DNA of 64,000 bases from Roseomonas indoligenes (GTDB lineage: Bacteria; Pseudomonadota; Alphaproteobacteria; Acetobacterales; Acetobacteraceae), in NCBI RefSeq assembly GCF_017813365.1, contig NZ_JAGIZA010000006.1, positions 62,001-126,000 of the forward strand. Reading direction: 5' to 3'. The position numbers and the translations under genes are program-made. Position 1 is the stretch's first letter; every line of letters starts with the position of its first letter. Below the pieces are notes generated by a model, which was given only the letters and a program-made list of their open reading frames with translations, searched no databases and had not been told where the DNA came from. Shown piece after piece: positions 46,125-56,486 of this stretch.

Positions 46125-46973
46125 CTAGAAGATGGTGTTGACCGCGCGCCGCAGGAAGCCCGGGCGTTCGCCCGCCGCGGTCGGGGCCCCGTCCACCAGC
46201 AGCGCGTAGCTGTCCTGGTACCAGGGGCTGCCGGGGTAGTTGTGGCCGAGCACGGAGGCGGTCTTCTTCGCCTCCTCCGTCAGGCCGAGGGTGAGATAGA
46301 TCTCCGTCAATCGGTACAAGGCTTCCGGGGTGTGGTTGGTGGTCTGGTAGTTATCCACCACCGTGCGGAAACGCCCGATGGCGGCGGCGTAGAGGTGCCG
46401 CTGCTCATAGAAGCGTCCGATATTCATCTCCTTGCCCGCCATGTGGTCGCGCGCCAAGTCGATCTTCAGGCGGGCGTCGCGGGCGTAGGTGGAGTTGGGG
46501 AAGCGGTTCACCACGTCCTGCAGCGCCGCCATGGCGGTTTCCGTGCCCTGCTGGTCGCGCTGCGCGTCCGCGATCTGCTCATAGTAGCAGAGGGCGCGCA
46601 GGTAGTAGGCGTAGGCAATGTCGCGATGGGCGGGGGAGAGCTGGATGAAGCGGTCCAGCTGGGCCAGCGCCTCGGTGTAGCGGTTGCGGGAGTACTCGGC
46701 GTAGCCGCTCATCAGCCGGGCATTCGCGGCCCAGCTGGAATAGGGATGGTCGCGCTCCACCGCCTCGAAGAGCTGAACGGCCTGGGCATAGCGCTCCGCC
46801 TTCAGGGCCTCGAGACCCGAGGCGTAGAGCGCCTCCGGCGACATGTCGGCGTAGCTGGACCCTGGCGCGCGCAGCGAGCTCGGCTTGCTGTCCCAGAAGT
46901 TCAGGCTCTCGCAGCCGCCCAGGACGACGGGGGCGAGCAGGACGGGCAGGATCGCGAGGCGACGGATCTTCAT
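46125..46973 (-). CDS. bamD: Outer membrane protein assembly factor BamD
   Basis: Outer-membrane lipoprotein of the BAM complex, 282 residues, with five TPR-like repeats that bind unfolded beta-barrel proteins and BamA. The signal peptide MKIRRLAILPVLLAPVVLGGC ends in a lipobox. TPR regions are seen in LYASGLEALKAERYAQAVQL, RDIAYAYYLRALCYYEQIAD and YAAAIGRFRTVVDNYQTTNH. An in-frame opening as far as 47219 would overlap lpxC, so the ATG at 46973 before the signal peptide is clear. It lies between lpxC (82 nt) and recN (3 nt). Confidence 0.97.
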   Translation of the reverse strand: MKIRRLAILPVLLAPVVLGGCESLNFWDSKPSSLRAPGSSYADMSPEALYASGLEALKAERYAQAVQLFEAVERDHPYSSWAANARLMSGYAEYSRNRYTEALAQLDRFIQLSPAHRDIAYAYYLRALCYYEQIADAQRDQQGTETAMAALQDVVNRFPNSTYARDARLKIDLARDHMAGKEMNIGRFYEQRHLYAAAIGRFRTVVDNYQTTNHTPEALYRLTEIYLTLGLTEEAKKTASVLGHNYPGSPWYQDSYALLVDGAPTAAGERPGFLRRAVNTIF

Positions 46974-47055
46974 GGCGGCGGCTCTATAGCATGGGCCCTG
47001 GCCTGCGCGACATAGCCGGCGGGCGGCTGTTACCGCCCGCGGCCATCGGGGCAGA

Positions 47056-48009
47056 TCAGGCCGGGGCGGCCGCCATAGGCAGGCGGGCGGTGGCGCCCGA
47101 GAGGGCCGGCATCGGCACCGTCTCGCCGGCCCAGCGCCAGGCGCGGGGATCGGAGAAAAGGGCGCGGAGCACGCGGTTGTTGAGCGCGTGGCCGGAGCGG
47201 TGGCCGCGGAAGCGGCCACGCAGCGGGGCGCCGGCCAGGGCCAAGTCGCCCACAGCGTCCAGCATCTTGTGGCGCACGAACTCGTCGGCGTGGCGGAGTC
47301 CGCCGGGGTTCACCACCAGCGGCCCATCCACAACCACCGCATTCGCCAGGGACCCCCCGCGGGCCAGCCCGACGGAACGGAGCCGGGCGATGTCCTCGGC
47401 CATGGTGAAGGTGCGGGCATCGGCCAGCACGGCGCGGAACCCGTCCTCCGTGACCGGCATCGTCAGGGACTGGCGGCCGATGGCGGTGGCGCCGAAGTCG
47501 ATGCTCAGCTCCGCCTCGAAGCCCGGGCAATCGCCGGGGGAGAGCTCGGCCCAGGCGGCGTCCGGGCCGTCGCCGTCCTGCACGCGCACGGTCTTCAGCA
47601 CCTCGATGGCGCGGACCGGGGCGTCCAGATCCACCAAGCCGGCGCAGTCCAGAAGGAAGACGAAGGGGGCGGAGGAACCGTCCAGGATGGGGATTTCAGG
47701 CCCGTCCACCTCGACGGTGGCGTCCGTCACGCCCAGCGCCGCGAGCGCGGCCATCACATGCTCAATCGTGCCGATCCGCGCCTCACCCTCGCCGATGGCG
47801 GTGCAGAGGCGGGTGTCGGTCACCTGATCGTGGCGGGCAGGGATCTCGACCCCAAGATCCGTGCGGCGGAAGACAATGCCGTGGCCGGCTTCCGCCGGCC
47901 GCAGGGTGAGGGTGGCGCGCGCGCCCGAGTGCAGGGCCACGCCCACGCAGCCGATCGCGGACTTCAAGGTCCGCGCCCGCGACGTGCCGATCGGGAAGAA
48001 ACCGTCCAT
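47056..48009 (-). CDS. lpxC: UDP-3-O-acyl-N-acetylglucosamine deacetylase
   Basis: Zinc enzyme committing UDP-GlcNAc derivatives to lipid A synthesis, 317 residues with two alpha/beta sandwich domains. Catalytic and metal residues are in IGTIEHVMAALAALG (Glu-His), EFVRHKMLDAVGDLAL (HKxxD) and GHRSGHALNNRVLRAL (final histidine). The acyl-binding insert is seen near DFGATAIGRQSL. The ATG at 48009 (MDGFFPIGTSR) is preferred over 48078. It is downstream of ftsZ but separated by a strong terminator, so it has its own promoter in 48010-48150. It is followed by bamD. Confidence 0.97.
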   Translation of the reverse strand: MDGFFPIGTSRARTLKSAIGCVGVALHSGARATLTLRPAEAGHGIVFRRTDLGVEIPARHDQVTDTRLCTAIGEGEARIGTIEHVMAALAALGVTDATVEVDGPEIPILDGSSAPFVFLLDCAGLVDLDAPVRAIEVLKTVRVQDGDGPDAAWAELSPGDCPGFEAELSIDFGATAIGRQSLTMPVTEDGFRAVLADARTFTMAEDIARLRSVGLARGGSLANAVVVDGPLVVNPGGLRHADEFVRHKMLDAVGDLALAGAPLRGRFRGHRSGHALNNRVLRALFSDPRAWRWAGETVPMPALSGATARLPMAAAPA

Positions 48010-48150
48010 TTGGGACCCCGGATACCGTTCCGTGCCAGCATCAACGCGCCGGCAGGGTGGAAAATCGCACCGCAGCACGGCCGTTGCCAGTCAAGCGTTG
48101 TTTCTCCGTATTACGGCGTAAGCCATTGTTTTCAGAAGATTTTTTAAACG

Positions 48151-48181
48151 GAAAAGGCCCCGCCGACATCTCGGCGGGGCC
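48151..48181 (-). terminator. Strong intrinsic terminator of ftsZ / dcw cluster
   Basis: A perfect 11-bp stem GGCCCCGCCGA/TCGGCGGGGCC with a 4-nt loop lies about 45 nt past the ftsZ stop. In the minus direction it is followed by CTTTTCCGTTTAAAAAA, a clear T-run. It closes the division and cell-wall transcript and isolates lpxC. Confidence 0.9.
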
Positions 48182-48226
48182 CCTCTCGAAACCGTTCCAG
48201 CCCCGGCCAGCGCCGGGGAGCGCTCC

Positions 48227-49804
48227 TCAGTTGCCCTGGCGGCGCAGGAAGGTGGGGATGTCCAGACCCATCCCGTCCTCCTGCGCCTGCGGGCGCTGGG
48301 CGGGGGCGGCCGGGGCCGCCTGCGGGGCCTCCCCCTGCTCCGGCAGGGTACGGCGCATGCCACCGATCCCCGTCGCGCGGCGGAAGATCCCGCCCAGACC
48401 ACCCGCTGGCGCTGCCGACGGAGCCTGCGGGGCCTGCGCCACGCGGGAAGCCGGGGTCGCGTTCAGCGGCGGGGCAGCCACCGGGGCCATCGGCGCGGGC
48501 GCCGGGGCCTCGGCCACCGGCTCCATCGGGGTGCTGCCCGTCTCCACCGTCGCGCGCCGCATCGCCATCGGCATGCGCGGGCCGGCATTCGGCGCCGGGG
48601 CTACCACCGGTGCGCCGATCGGGGCGGACTGGACAGGGGCCACGGTGGCCATGCGCGACGCGCCGATCACCGGGGCCGGCCGGCCGGCGCCGGGCTGCAC
48701 CACGGCCGGGCGCATGGCCGGGGCCTGCGGGGCGCCGGGCACGAAGCCCGCGGGCTGCGCGGCCACGGCCGCGCCCCCGCCGATGGCCACCACACGCGGC
48801 GCCTCGGCCTGGACTTCCTGCTTCGCCTCGGACACCGCGTCGATGCCCGTGGCGACCACGGACAGGCGCAGGCGGCCGTTCAGCGTTTCGTCCACGCTGG
48901 TGCCGAAGATGATGTTCGCGTCCTCGTCCACCTCGCGGCGGATGCGGTTCGCGGCCTCGTCGACCTCGAACAGCGTCATGTCGTAGCCGCCGGTGATGTT
49001 GATCAGAACGCCGCGCGCGCCGCGCATGGAGGTGTCCTCCAGCAGCGGGTTGCTGATGGCGGCCTCGGCGGCCTTCACGGCGCGGTCGTCGCCCTCAGCC
49101 TCGCCCGTGCCCATCATCGCCTTGCCCATCTCCGCCATCACGGTGCGGATATCGGCGAAGTCGAGGTTCACGAGCCCCGGGTTCGTCATCAGGTCGGAAA
49201 CGCCGCGCACGCCCATGTAGAGGACGTCGTCGGCCATCTTGAAGGCCTCGGCGAAGGTCGTCCGCTCGTTCGCCTTCCGGAAGAGGTTCTGGTTGGGGAC
49301 GATGATCAGCGTATCGACGTACTGCTGCAGCTCCTCCAGCCCCTGCTCGGCGGAACGGCGGCGCTTCGGGCCCTCGAAGTCGAAGGGCTTCGTCACCACG
49401 CCGACGGTCAGCACGCCGCGCTCGCGCGCCATGCGGGCGATCACCGGCGCCGCCCCCGTGCCGGTGCCGCCGCCCATGCCGGCGGTGATGAAGATCATGT
49501 GCACGCCCTCGAGGTGGCGGGCGAGGTCCTCGGTGGCCTCCTCCGCCGCCGCGCGGCCGATCTCGGGCTTCGCGCCGGCGCCCAGGCCCTGCGTCAGATG
49601 CGGGCCGAGCTGCACGCGGCGCTCCGCGCGGCTGTTGACCAGCTGCTGGGCATCGGTGTTGGCGACGAGGAACTCCACCCCGTCAAGCCCCATGCCGATC
49701 ATGTTGTTCACCGCGTTGCAGCCCGCGCCGCCCACGCCGATGACCGTGATTCGCGGCGTAAAATCCGTGTGTTGCTGCCGCGGAATGGTCAAATTCAGCG
49801 TCAT
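48227..49804 (-). CDS. ftsZ: Cell division protein FtsZ
   Basis: Tubulin-like GTPase forming the Z-ring, 525 residues. Nucleotide-binding [13 protein letters not shown] near residue 23, the tubulin signature GGGTGTG (111-117), and the synergy-loop region [20 protein letters not shown] carry the GTPase site. The C-terminal 190 residues form a long Pro/Ala-rich linker ending in the conserved tail [13 protein letters not shown], which binds FtsA and other membrane anchors; such long linkers are normal in alphaproteobacteria. It is the last gene of the dcw cluster, 57 nt after ftsA. Confidence 0.99.
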   Translation of the reverse strand: MTLNLTIPRQQHTDFTPRITVIGVGGAGCNAVNNMIGMGLDGVEFLVANTDAQQLVNSRAERRVQLGPHLTQGLGAGAKPEIGRAAAEEATEDLARHLEGVHMIFITAGMGGGTGTGAAPVIARMARERGVLTVGVVTKPFDFEGPKRRRSAEQGLEELQQYVDTLIIVPNQNLFRKANERTTFAEAFKMADDVLYMGVRGVSDLMTNPGLVNLDFADIRTVMAEMGKAMMGTGEAEGDDRAVKAAEAAISNPLLEDTSMRGARGVLINITGGYDMTLFEVDEAANRIRREVDEDANIIFGTSVDETLNGRLRLSVVATGIDAVSEAKQEVQAEAPRVVAIGGGAAVAAQPAGFVPGAPQAPAMRPAVVQPGAGRPAPVIGASRMATVAPVQSAPIGAPVVAPAPNAGPRMPMAMRRATVETGSTPMEPVAEAPAPAPMAPVAAPPLNATPASRVAQAPQAPSAAPAGGLGGIFRRATGIGGMRRTLPEQGEAPQAAPAAPAQRPQAQEDGMGLDIPTFLRRQGN

Positions 49805-49861
49805 CGTTCTAGCCCCCTTCGAAGACGCGATGAAAACGAATCGCCCCCAGGACCTTATGCA

Positions 49862-51163
49862 TCACACCCGGTCCCGGAGCCAATTGACGAAACGCGCGAA
49901 AACGCCCCTCGATCCCTGTGAAGCGTCATCGAAATCCAGTGCCGGACGCCCCTCGCCGCCACCCCAGGCGATGAGGCCCAGAGTGGTCGCGAATCCGGGC
50001 GCGTGGAAGGCTTCCGGCAGGCCCCGGACCGGGGCCGGACGGCCGAGCCGCACCTGCCGCCCGAGGATCCGCGCCGCCGTCTCCCGCATGCCCACCAACT
50101 GGCTCGCGCCGCCGGTCAGCACCACGCGCTGCCCGGCCTCGGGACCCAGATGGGCCTCCGCCAGCCGGTCCCGCACCAGCTCCAGCGTCTCCTCCACCCG
50201 CGGGCGGATGATGGAGAGCATCTGTGCGCGGGGCACGCGGGCCAGGCTCTCCCCGTCCTCGCCGATCTGGGAGAGGGAGAGCATCTCCCGCTCGTCCTCG
50301 ATCGTGCCGAAGAGGCTGCCGAACATGGTCTTCAGCCGCTCCGCCTGGTCGAGCGGGGTGGAAAGGCCGCGCGCCAGGTCGTTCGTGACCTGCCACCCGC
50401 CCACGGGCACCTGCGCGGTGTGCAGCAGCATCCCCTCATGCACCACGGCGAGGCTGGTCGTGCCGCCGCCCATGTCGATCACGGTCGCGCCCAGCTCCCG
50501 CTCATCCTCGCTCAGTGCCGAGAGGGCGGCGGAGTAGGGGGCGGAGACGGGCTCCTCAACCTCCAGGTCGCAGCGCAGCAGGCAGTTGCCGAGGTTGCGG
50601 AGCGAGGCGGAGGCGGCGTCCACGATGTGCAGCCGCACGCCGAGGCTCTCTCCGAGCATGCCGCGCGGGTCGGAGACGCCGGGGGTGGCATCCAACGTGA
50701 AGTTCAGGGGCAGGGCGTGGATCGCCTCCCGCCCTTCCTCAGCCATGCGGCGCCGGCCCTCGTTCACCATGGCGCGCAGGTCGGCCTCGGTCACGGCGCG
50801 GCCGCCGATGGTCCATTGCACATTGCGCTGCCGGCTGCCGGGCTGCCCGCAGGAGAGGTTAACGATCACGCCGGAGAGCTTGGTGTGCGCCATCTCCTCC
50901 GCATGCGCCACCGCGGCGCGGATGGCGCGCTCGGCCGCGGCGAGGTCGGTGATGTTGCCGCCCTTCACCCCGTGGCTGCGCTGCCAGCCATAGCCCAGGG
51001 CGCGCGGCAGCCCGTCCGGCTCGATCCGCGCGATGACGCAGACGACCTTGGTGCTGCCGATATCCAGGACGCCGAAGGTGCCGCTGCGTGCGCGGGGATG
51101 CCGCGGGCGGGGTGGCGCCAGGCCGGGGCCGGCGCCATCGGGCACGCGGGCCACGGCGTTCAC
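49862..51163 (-). CDS. ftsA: Cell division protein FtsA
   Basis: Actin-like ATPase that tethers FtsZ to the membrane, 433 residues. Phosphate-binding GVLDIGSTKVVCVIARIEP near the N-terminus, the 1C domain between about 105 and 190, VIDMGGGTTSLAVVHEG as the second phosphate loop, and VVLTGGASQLVGMRETAARIL for the adenosine side. The C-terminal amphipathic helix (FARFVNWLRDRV) is the membrane anchor. The GTG start overlaps the ftsQ stop by 4 nt (GTGA). Confidence 0.98.
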   Translation of the reverse strand: MNAVARVPDGAGPGLAPPRPRHPRARSGTFGVLDIGSTKVVCVIARIEPDGLPRALGYGWQRSHGVKGGNITDLAAAERAIRAAVAHAEEMAHTKLSGVIVNLSCGQPGSRQRNVQWTIGGRAVTEADLRAMVNEGRRRMAEEGREAIHALPLNFTLDATPGVSDPRGMLGESLGVRLHIVDAASASLRNLGNCLLRCDLEVEEPVSAPYSAALSALSEDERELGATVIDMGGGTTSLAVVHEGMLLHTAQVPVGGWQVTNDLARGLSTPLDQAERLKTMFGSLFGTIEDEREMLSLSQIGEDGESLARVPRAQMLSIIRPRVEETLELVRDRLAEAHLGPEAGQRVVLTGGASQLVGMRETAARILGRQVRLGRPAPVRGLPEAFHAPGFATTLGLIAWGGGEGRPALDFDDASQGSRGVFARFVNWLRDRV

Positions 51164-52056
51164 CCGTTCCTCCCGCGCGGGCGGGCCGAGGTCGGGGTGG
51201 CCGCGGGCTCGGCCGCAGAGGAGGCCGCGGGGCGCAGCACCAGCCGGTCCGGCAGGCGCAGGTCCACGGTCTGCATCGGGCGGTCCAGCAACTGGCTCTG
51301 CCGCTGCAGCTCCGCCAGGCGCTGGATGGCCACCTCCTCATGGCCTTCGGGCAGCAGCACGTCCGTGCCGCTGTGCAGGCGCAGGTTCCAGCGGCGCTCC
51401 CCGATGCGGACCAGCGCCTGGGTACGGGCCTTCACGTCCGGCGCATCGCCCAGGAGGTCGTAGAGCGGCGCTGCGCTCTTCTCCGCCCCGGCGCCGACGA
51501 TGAGAGGCAGGGGGCCGAAGGCGTCGAGGCGGTCCGTCGCGACCGTGCGGCCCTCGCGGTCCACGATCGCGAAGCGGCCGTTGTTCTGCCAGATGGCGAA
51601 GGGCTGCCGCTCCTTCACCTTCACGAGCACGAGGCCGGAGAGGTGGCGTTGCACCTCCGCTTCCTCGATCCAGGGAATGGCTTCCAGCCGCTCCCGCGCC
51701 TTGTCCGGGGAGAAGCCGAGCACCGGATCGCCCGCACGGACGGACAGGGCCTGGCGAAGCTGCGCGGCGGGCGTGTTGCGCGCGCCTTCGACTTTCACCT
51801 CGCTGACCACCAGCCCGCTGACGCGCTCGCCGAGCCTCGCCGTCGCGCCTTCCACGGCGGCCGAGAAGCGGCTGGCGGGATCGAGCTGCGCGACGCCGAG
51901 GGCCGCGACGCCGCAGAGCGCGATCACCGCGCCCACCTTCGCCGCCGGCCGCAGCATCGGCCGCTTCCGCCGAAGCCAGAGCCGCAGCGCGCTCGGCCGC
52001 ACCGGCTCCGGCGGGGCCGGGCGGGCGCGGATGCCGGCCTGGAGCTTACGCGGCAT
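51160..52056 (-). CDS. ftsQ: Cell division protein FtsQ
   Basis: Bitopic divisome protein, 298 residues, linking FtsB/L with FtsK/W. The cytosolic Arg-rich N-terminus precedes a transmembrane helix at about 38-56 (AAKVGAVIALCGVAALGVA). The POTRA domain begins near VVSEVKVEGARNTPAAQLRQ, followed by the beta domain with RHLSGLVLVKVKERQPFAIW and IVDREGRTVATDRLDAF. The ATG at 52056 lies inside the end of ddl, an 11-nt overlap in a different frame. An upstream start at 52092 would overlap ddl further. Confidence 0.95.
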   Translation of the reverse strand: MPRKLQAGIRARPAPPEPVRPSALRLWLRRKRPMLRPAAKVGAVIALCGVAALGVAQLDPASRFSAAVEGATARLGERVSGLVVSEVKVEGARNTPAAQLRQALSVRAGDPVLGFSPDKARERLEAIPWIEEAEVQRHLSGLVLVKVKERQPFAIWQNNGRFAIVDREGRTVATDRLDAFGPLPLIVGAGAEKSAAPLYDLLGDAPDVKARTQALVRIGERRWNLRLHSGTDVLLPEGHEEVAIQRLAELQRQSQLLDRPMQTVDLRLPDRLVLRPAASSAAEPAATPTSARPRGRNG

Positions 52057-52999
52057 CGCGCATTCCCTTCGGCCCACGCTCCATCCCGTCATGCCGGGCC
52101 TGCTGCACCATCCAGGCGCAGAGCTCGGGAAAGGTGATGCCGCGATACGCCGCCTGTTCCGGGACGAGGGAAGTCGGCGTCATGCCGGGCTGGGTGTTCA
52201 CCTCCAGAAGCACAAGCCCTTCCGCGCCGGGGCGGGAGTCGTCCCAGCGGAAGTCGCTGCGCGAGACGCCGCGGCATCCCAGCGCCGCGTGGGCGGCCAC
52301 CGCCACCTGCATGGCCCGCGCCGCCACCTCATCGGGCACCCGCGCCGGAATGGTGTGGGCGGAGCCGCCATCGGCGTATTTCGCGTCGTAGTCGTAGAAG
52401 GTGCGGCTGGTGTCGATCTCCGTCACCGCCAGCGCCCGGTCCTCCATCACCGCGACTGTCAGCTCGCGGCCAGGGATATAGGGCTCGGCGATGATCTCGC
52501 CCCACTGCCAGGTGGCCGCGATCTCCGCGCGCCGGTTGTCGCCGCCGCGCAGGATGTGCACGCCGACGGAGGATCCCTCCCGCACCGGCTTCACCACATA
52601 AGGGAAGGGCAGGGGGTCCGCATCGGCCAGTGCCGACGCCTCCAGCAGACGGTGCGGCGCGACCGGCAGGCCGGCCGCCGCGAAGGCCGCCTTGGCGGTC
52701 GCCTTGTCCATCGCCATCGCCGAGGCCCGAAGCCCGGAATGCGTGTAGGGAATGCCCATCCAGTCCAGCACGCCCTGGATGGAGCCGTCCTCCCCGAAGC
52801 GCCCGTGCAGCGCGTTGAACACCACGTCCGGCCGCGTGGCGGCGATGCCCGCCACCACGGCGCCGAGGTCCGGGCCGGGATCGAAGGTCACGACCTCGAA
52901 CCCTGCCTCCCGCAGCGCCGCCGCGATCTCCCGCCCGGAGGAGAGGGAAACCTCTCGCTCGCTGGACAGCCCGCCCAGAAGGACCGTGACACGGGTCAT
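52046..52999 (-). CDS. ddl: D-alanine--D-alanine ligase
   Basis: ATP-grasp enzyme making the D-Ala-D-Ala dipeptide for UDP-MurNAc-pentapeptide, 317 residues. N-terminal VTVLLGGLSSEREVSLSSG, substrate loop NALHGRFGEDGSIQGVLDW, ATP-grasp lysines in FPYVVKPVREGSSVGVHI, omega loop KYADGGSAHTIPA, and the metal-binding LVLLEVNTQPGMTPTSLVPEQ. ATG at 52999 overlaps the murB stop (ATGA). The position between murB and ftsQ is standard. Confidence 0.98.
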   Translation of the reverse strand: MTRVTVLLGGLSSEREVSLSSGREIAAALREAGFEVVTFDPGPDLGAVVAGIAATRPDVVFNALHGRFGEDGSIQGVLDWMGIPYTHSGLRASAMAMDKATAKAAFAAAGLPVAPHRLLEASALADADPLPFPYVVKPVREGSSVGVHILRGGDNRRAEIAATWQWGEIIAEPYIPGRELTVAVMEDRALAVTEIDTSRTFYDYDAKYADGGSAHTIPARVPDEVAARAMQVAVAAHAALGCRGVSRSDFRWDDSRPGAEGLVLLEVNTQPGMTPTSLVPEQAAYRGITFPELCAWMVQQARHDGMERGPKGMRDAA

Positions 53000-53913
53000 G
53001 CCGCGCGCTCCCCGATGCGCTTGATCTCCCATTCCAGCGTGATGCCGGAATGCGCGAGGACGGCGGCACGCACCGCCTCGCCAAGGTCCTCAAGATCGGC
53101 CGCTTTCGCGTCGCCGGTGTTGAGGAGGAAATTGCAGTGCTTCTCGCTCACCTGCGCGCCGCCCAGGACCTTGCCGCGGCAGCCCGCGGCATCGACCAGC
53201 GCCCAGGCCTTGTGCCCCGGCGGATTGGCGAAGGTGGAGCCGCCGGTGCGCGCCCGCACGGGCTGCGTCGCCTCCCGGCTCTCGCGGATCTCCGCCATGC
53301 GGGCGGCAATCGCGCCCTTGTCGCCCGGTACGGCATGGAAGCGCGCCCGCACCACCACACCACCGGGCGGAAGCTGGGACCGGCGGTAGGACAGCCGCAG
53401 CTCGGCCGCGCGCACGCGCAGCAGCCCGTCGACGGTGGCGATCTCCGCCCAGTCCAGTACGTCCGCCACCTCGGCCCCGTAGGCGCCGGCATTCATTGCC
53501 ACCGCGCCGCCGACGCTGCCGGGAATGCCGGAGAGAAATTCGAGGCCGGCAAGCCCGGCCGCGGCGGCGTGCTCCGCCACGTTCGCGTCCAGCGCGGCGG
53601 CACCCGCCACCACGCCATCCGCTTCCACATCCACGTCACCGAAGCCGCGCGCGAGGCGCAGCACGATGCCGCGCACCCCGCCATCCCGCACGATGAGGTT
53701 AGAGGCGGCGCCCATCACCATGACCGGCGCCTCGGCCCGCCGCAGCAGGCGCAGCAGGTCGTCCAGATCGGCCGGGCGCACCAGCCAGTCCGCATTGCCG
53801 CCGACGCGGAACCATGTTCCCGGCCCGAGCGGCGCATCCTTCTGGACGCGGCCGCGCAGCGCGGGAAGCGGGGTTGTTTCCCCCATGGCCGCCATGTCGA
53901 CGGAGGCGCTCAT
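52996..53913 (-). CDS. murB: UDP-N-acetylenolpyruvoylglucosamine reductase
   Basis: FAD enzyme reducing UDP-GlcNAc-enolpyruvate to UDP-MurNAc, 305 residues. FAD-binding region [19 protein letters not shown] with [18 protein letters not shown], then [18 protein letters not shown] and the catalytic-serine region [20 protein letters not shown]. The C-terminal [11 protein letters not shown]-like ending is [13 protein letters not shown]. No tyrosine loop of the type I enzymes is evident in the middle, consistent with type II. The start overlaps the murC stop by 4 nt and the end overlaps ddl by 4 nt. Confidence 0.97.
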   Translation of the reverse strand: MSASVDMAAMGETTPLPALRGRVQKDAPLGPGTWFRVGGNADWLVRPADLDDLLRLLRRAEAPVMVMGAASNLIVRDGGVRGIVLRLARGFGDVDVEADGVVAGAAALDANVAEHAAAAGLAGLEFLSGIPGSVGGAVAMNAGAYGAEVADVLDWAEIATVDGLLRVRAAELRLSYRRSQLPPGGVVVRARFHAVPGDKGAIAARMAEIRESREATQPVRARTGGSTFANPPGHKAWALVDAAGCRGKVLGGAQVSEKHCNFLLNTGDAKAADLEDLGEAVRAAVLAHSGITLEWEIKRIGERAA

Positions 53914-55352
53914 GCCGCGCCCTTGATCCGGCGCGGGCCGCTCTTCGCCTGCAGCTCCGTGAGTTGTGCCGGCAGCGCGTGCGCCCAGGTCGTGATGTTC
54001 CCCGCACCGAGGCAGACCACGTAGTCGCCCGGACGCGCGATGGCGTGCACCATCTCCGCCAGGTGGTCGGGGGAGGGCAGGGGCACGACGGAGCGGTGAC
54101 CATGGGCGCGCAGCCCCTCGACCAGCCCGTCCTTGTCCCGCCCCTCGATCGGCTGCTCACCGGCCGCGTAGACATCGGCCACGATCACGGTGCCGGCGTC
54201 GTTCATGCAGGTGCAGAACTCGTCGAACAGCGCGTCCAGGCGGGAGTAGCGGTGCGGCTGCACTACGGCGATCACGTCTTTCGCCCCGGCCTGCCGCGCG
54301 GCCTTCAGCACCGCCGCGATCTCCACGGGGTGGTGGCCGTAGTCGTCGATCACCATGATGTTGCCGGCCTGGCCCGCCAGGGTGAAGCGGCGCTTCACGC
54401 CCTTGAACCCGGCCAGCGCCATGCGGATCGTCTCCTCCGGCACCTCCATCTCCACGCCAATGGCGATGGCGGCCAGCGCGTTCAGCACGTTGTGCTGGCC
54501 CAGCATCGGCAGGCGGAAGGGCTTGAGGTGCCGCGTGCGGCGGGAAAGGCGGTCCTGCACCACCACGTCGAAGGTGGCGCCCATGCGGTCCGTGATCACC
54601 CGCTCCGCCCGGACATCCGCCTGGGGGGAGAAGCCGTAGGTGATGAGGCGGCGGTCGGAGAGGCGCGGGATCATCGCCTGCACCTCCGGATGGTCGGCGC
54701 AGAGGACCGCGAAGCCGTAGAAGGGGATGTTGCCGACGAAGTTAGCGTATCCCTCCTTCATGTTGTCGGCATTGCCCCAGTGGTCCAGGTGCTCCGGGTC
54801 CATGTTCGTCACCACGGCGACCACGGCGGGCAGCTTCAGGAAGGACCCGTCGCTCTCATCGGCCTCCACCACCATCCACTCGCCGGCGCCCAGCCGCGTG
54901 TTGGTGCCGTAGGCGTTGATGATGCCGCCGTTGATCACGGTGGGGTCGATCTTCGCGGCTTCCAGCACGCAGGCGACGAGGCTGGTGGTGGTCGTCTTCC
55001 CATGCGTCCCGCCGACGGCGATGGACCACTTCAGCCGCATCAGCTCTGCCAGCATCTCCGCGCGGCGCACCACGGGCAGGAAGCGCTTGCGGGCCTCCTG
55101 CACCTCCGGGTTGTCGCGCTTCACGGCGGAGGAGATGACGACGACCTGGGCCTGACCCAGGTTCGCCGCGTCATGGCCGATGGTCACGGCGATGCCGGCC
55201 TCGCGCAGGCGGGTGACGTTGTAGCCCTCCGCGATGTCGCTGCCCTGCACCTGGTAGCCGAGGTTGTGCAGCACCTCGGCGATGCCAGACATGCCGATGC
55301 CGCCGATCCCGACGAAATGAATGGGGCCGATGTTCAGCGGCAGGGCGCGCAT
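53910..55352 (-). CDS. murC: UDP-N-acetylmuramate--L-alanine ligase
   Basis: Mur ligase adding L-alanine to UDP-MurNAc, 480 residues. N-terminal Rossmann-like [20 protein letters not shown], the ATP loop [31 protein letters not shown], and the C-terminal domain beginning [20 protein letters not shown] with HHP. ATG at 55352, 3 nt after the murG stop. Housekeeping, cytosolic. Confidence 0.98.
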   Translation of the reverse strand: MRALPLNIGPIHFVGIGGIGMSGIAEVLHNLGYQVQGSDIAEGYNVTRLREAGIAVTIGHDAANLGQAQVVVISSAVKRDNPEVQEARKRFLPVVRRAEMLAELMRLKWSIAVGGTHGKTTTTSLVACVLEAAKIDPTVINGGIINAYGTNTRLGAGEWMVVEADESDGSFLKLPAVVAVVTNMDPEHLDHWGNADNMKEGYANFVGNIPFYGFAVLCADHPEVQAMIPRLSDRRLITYGFSPQADVRAERVITDRMGATFDVVVQDRLSRRTRHLKPFRLPMLGQHNVLNALAAIAIGVEMEVPEETIRMALAGFKGVKRRFTLAGQAGNIMVIDDYGHHPVEIAAVLKAARQAGAKDVIAVVQPHRYSRLDALFDEFCTCMNDAGTVIVADVYAAGEQPIEGRDKDGLVEGLRAHGHRSVVPLPSPDHLAEMVHAIARPGDYVVCLGAGNITTWAHALPAQLTELQAKSGPRRIKGAA

Positions 55353-55355
55353 GGG

Positions 55356-56486
55356 CTAGGGCACTTTCCCGATGGGCGTCGCCGCCACGAGTGAGAGGAC
55401 CCGGTCCGCCAGCCTCTCGGCCGCGTCCGGTCTTCCGAGAAGTGCCGCAGCCCGGGCCATTCCGTCCAGGGTTTCCGGCGCCTGAAGAAGATTTTTCAGC
55501 GCCGTGGCAAGGGATTGGGGCGTGAAGCTCGCCTGCACGATCAATTCCGCCGCTCCGCGCTCGGAAAGGGAACGGGCGTTCCCGGTCTGGTGGTCGTCGA
55601 TCGCGTGGGGAAGGGGCACGAGAAGGCTCGGCCGGCCCGCGCAGGCAATCTCCGCGACCGTCGAGGCGCCGGCGCGCGCGATCACCAGATGGGCTGCGGA
55701 AAGCCGCGCCGCGACATCGCCGAAGAAGGGCGCCAGTTCCGCCTTCACGCCGGCGGCGGCATAGGCGGTGCGGGTGCGGTCCATGTCTTCCTGCCGGCAC
55801 TGCTGCACCACCCGCAACCGGCGGCGATCCGCTTCCGGCAGGGCGGTGATGGCGGCGGGCACCACGTCCGAGAAGACCCGGGCGCCGAGCGAGCCGCCGA
55901 GGACGAGGATCCGCACCTCGTCCAGCGGCGGCGCATAGCCCTGCGCGTAAAGTGCCGCGATCGCAGGGCGCACGGGATTTCCCAGCACTTCCGCCCGCAC
56001 GCCCGCCGGCACGCGGGTCGTGCCTTCGAAGCACAGTGCCAGCAGGTCCGCCCCGCGGGACAGGGTGCGGTTGGCGCGGCCGAGCACCGCGTTCTGCTCG
56101 TGCAGCACCGTCGCTGGACGGCGGGAGCCCGGCAGCAGCCGCGCCGCCAGCAGCGGCGGCACGGAGGGATAGCCGCCGAAGCCCACCACCGCCGCGGGAT
56201 TAAGATCCAGGAGGAGCCGCCGCGCCTGCATCGTGCCGCGCATCAGCGCCACCGCGCCCTTCGCCGCGCCGAGCACCCCATGGCCCGCGAGGCCGGAGCC
56301 CTTGAGCACGAAACGCTCCGCATTCGCGAAGGTCGGACTGTCCAGGGAGGAGGAGCGCGCATCGGTCATCAGCGCCACCCGCTCCCCGCGCCCGATCAGG
56401 GCGGCGGCCAGCGCCTCGGCGGGGAAGAAATGCCCGCCCGTGCCGCCGGCCGCGATGACGATGGGGCGCGCGACGGGACCTCTCAC
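55356..56486 (-). CDS. murG: Lipid II synthase (UDP-GlcNAc transferase) MurG
   Basis: Peripheral membrane GT-B glycosyltransferase that adds GlcNAc to lipid I, giving lipid II, 376 residues. Glycine-rich loop 1 AAGGTGGHFFPAEALAAAL and the acceptor motif VGFGGYPSVPPLLAA (loop 2) are intact; the UDP-binding half has LVLGGSLGARVFSDVVP and ARAGASTVAEIACAGRPSLL. The GTG start overlaps the ftsW stop (GTGA). Confidence 0.98.
   Translation of the reverse strand: MRGPVARPIVIAAGGTGGHFFPAEALAAALIGRGERVALMTDARSSSLDSPTFANAERFVLKGSGLAGHGVLGAAKGAVALMRGTMQARRLLLDLNPAAVVGFGGYPSVPPLLAARLLPGSRRPATVLHEQNAVLGRANRTLSRGADLLALCFEGTTRVPAGVRAEVLGNPVRPAIAALYAQGYAPPLDEVRILVLGGSLGARVFSDVVPAAITALPEADRRRLRVVQQCRQEDMDRTRTAYAAAGVKAELAPFFGDVAARLSAAHLVIARAGASTVAEIACAGRPSLLVPLPHAIDDHQTGNARSLSERGAAELIVQASFTPQSLATALKNLLQAPETLDGMARAAALLGRPDAAERLADRVLSLVAATPIGKVP

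Noticed and set aside
48061-48094. TTGACT and GATTTT boxes as a sigma-70 promoter for lpxC
   Set aside because: The spacing is 22 nt, too long for a standard promoter. The lpxC promoter probably lies in this gap but was not located.
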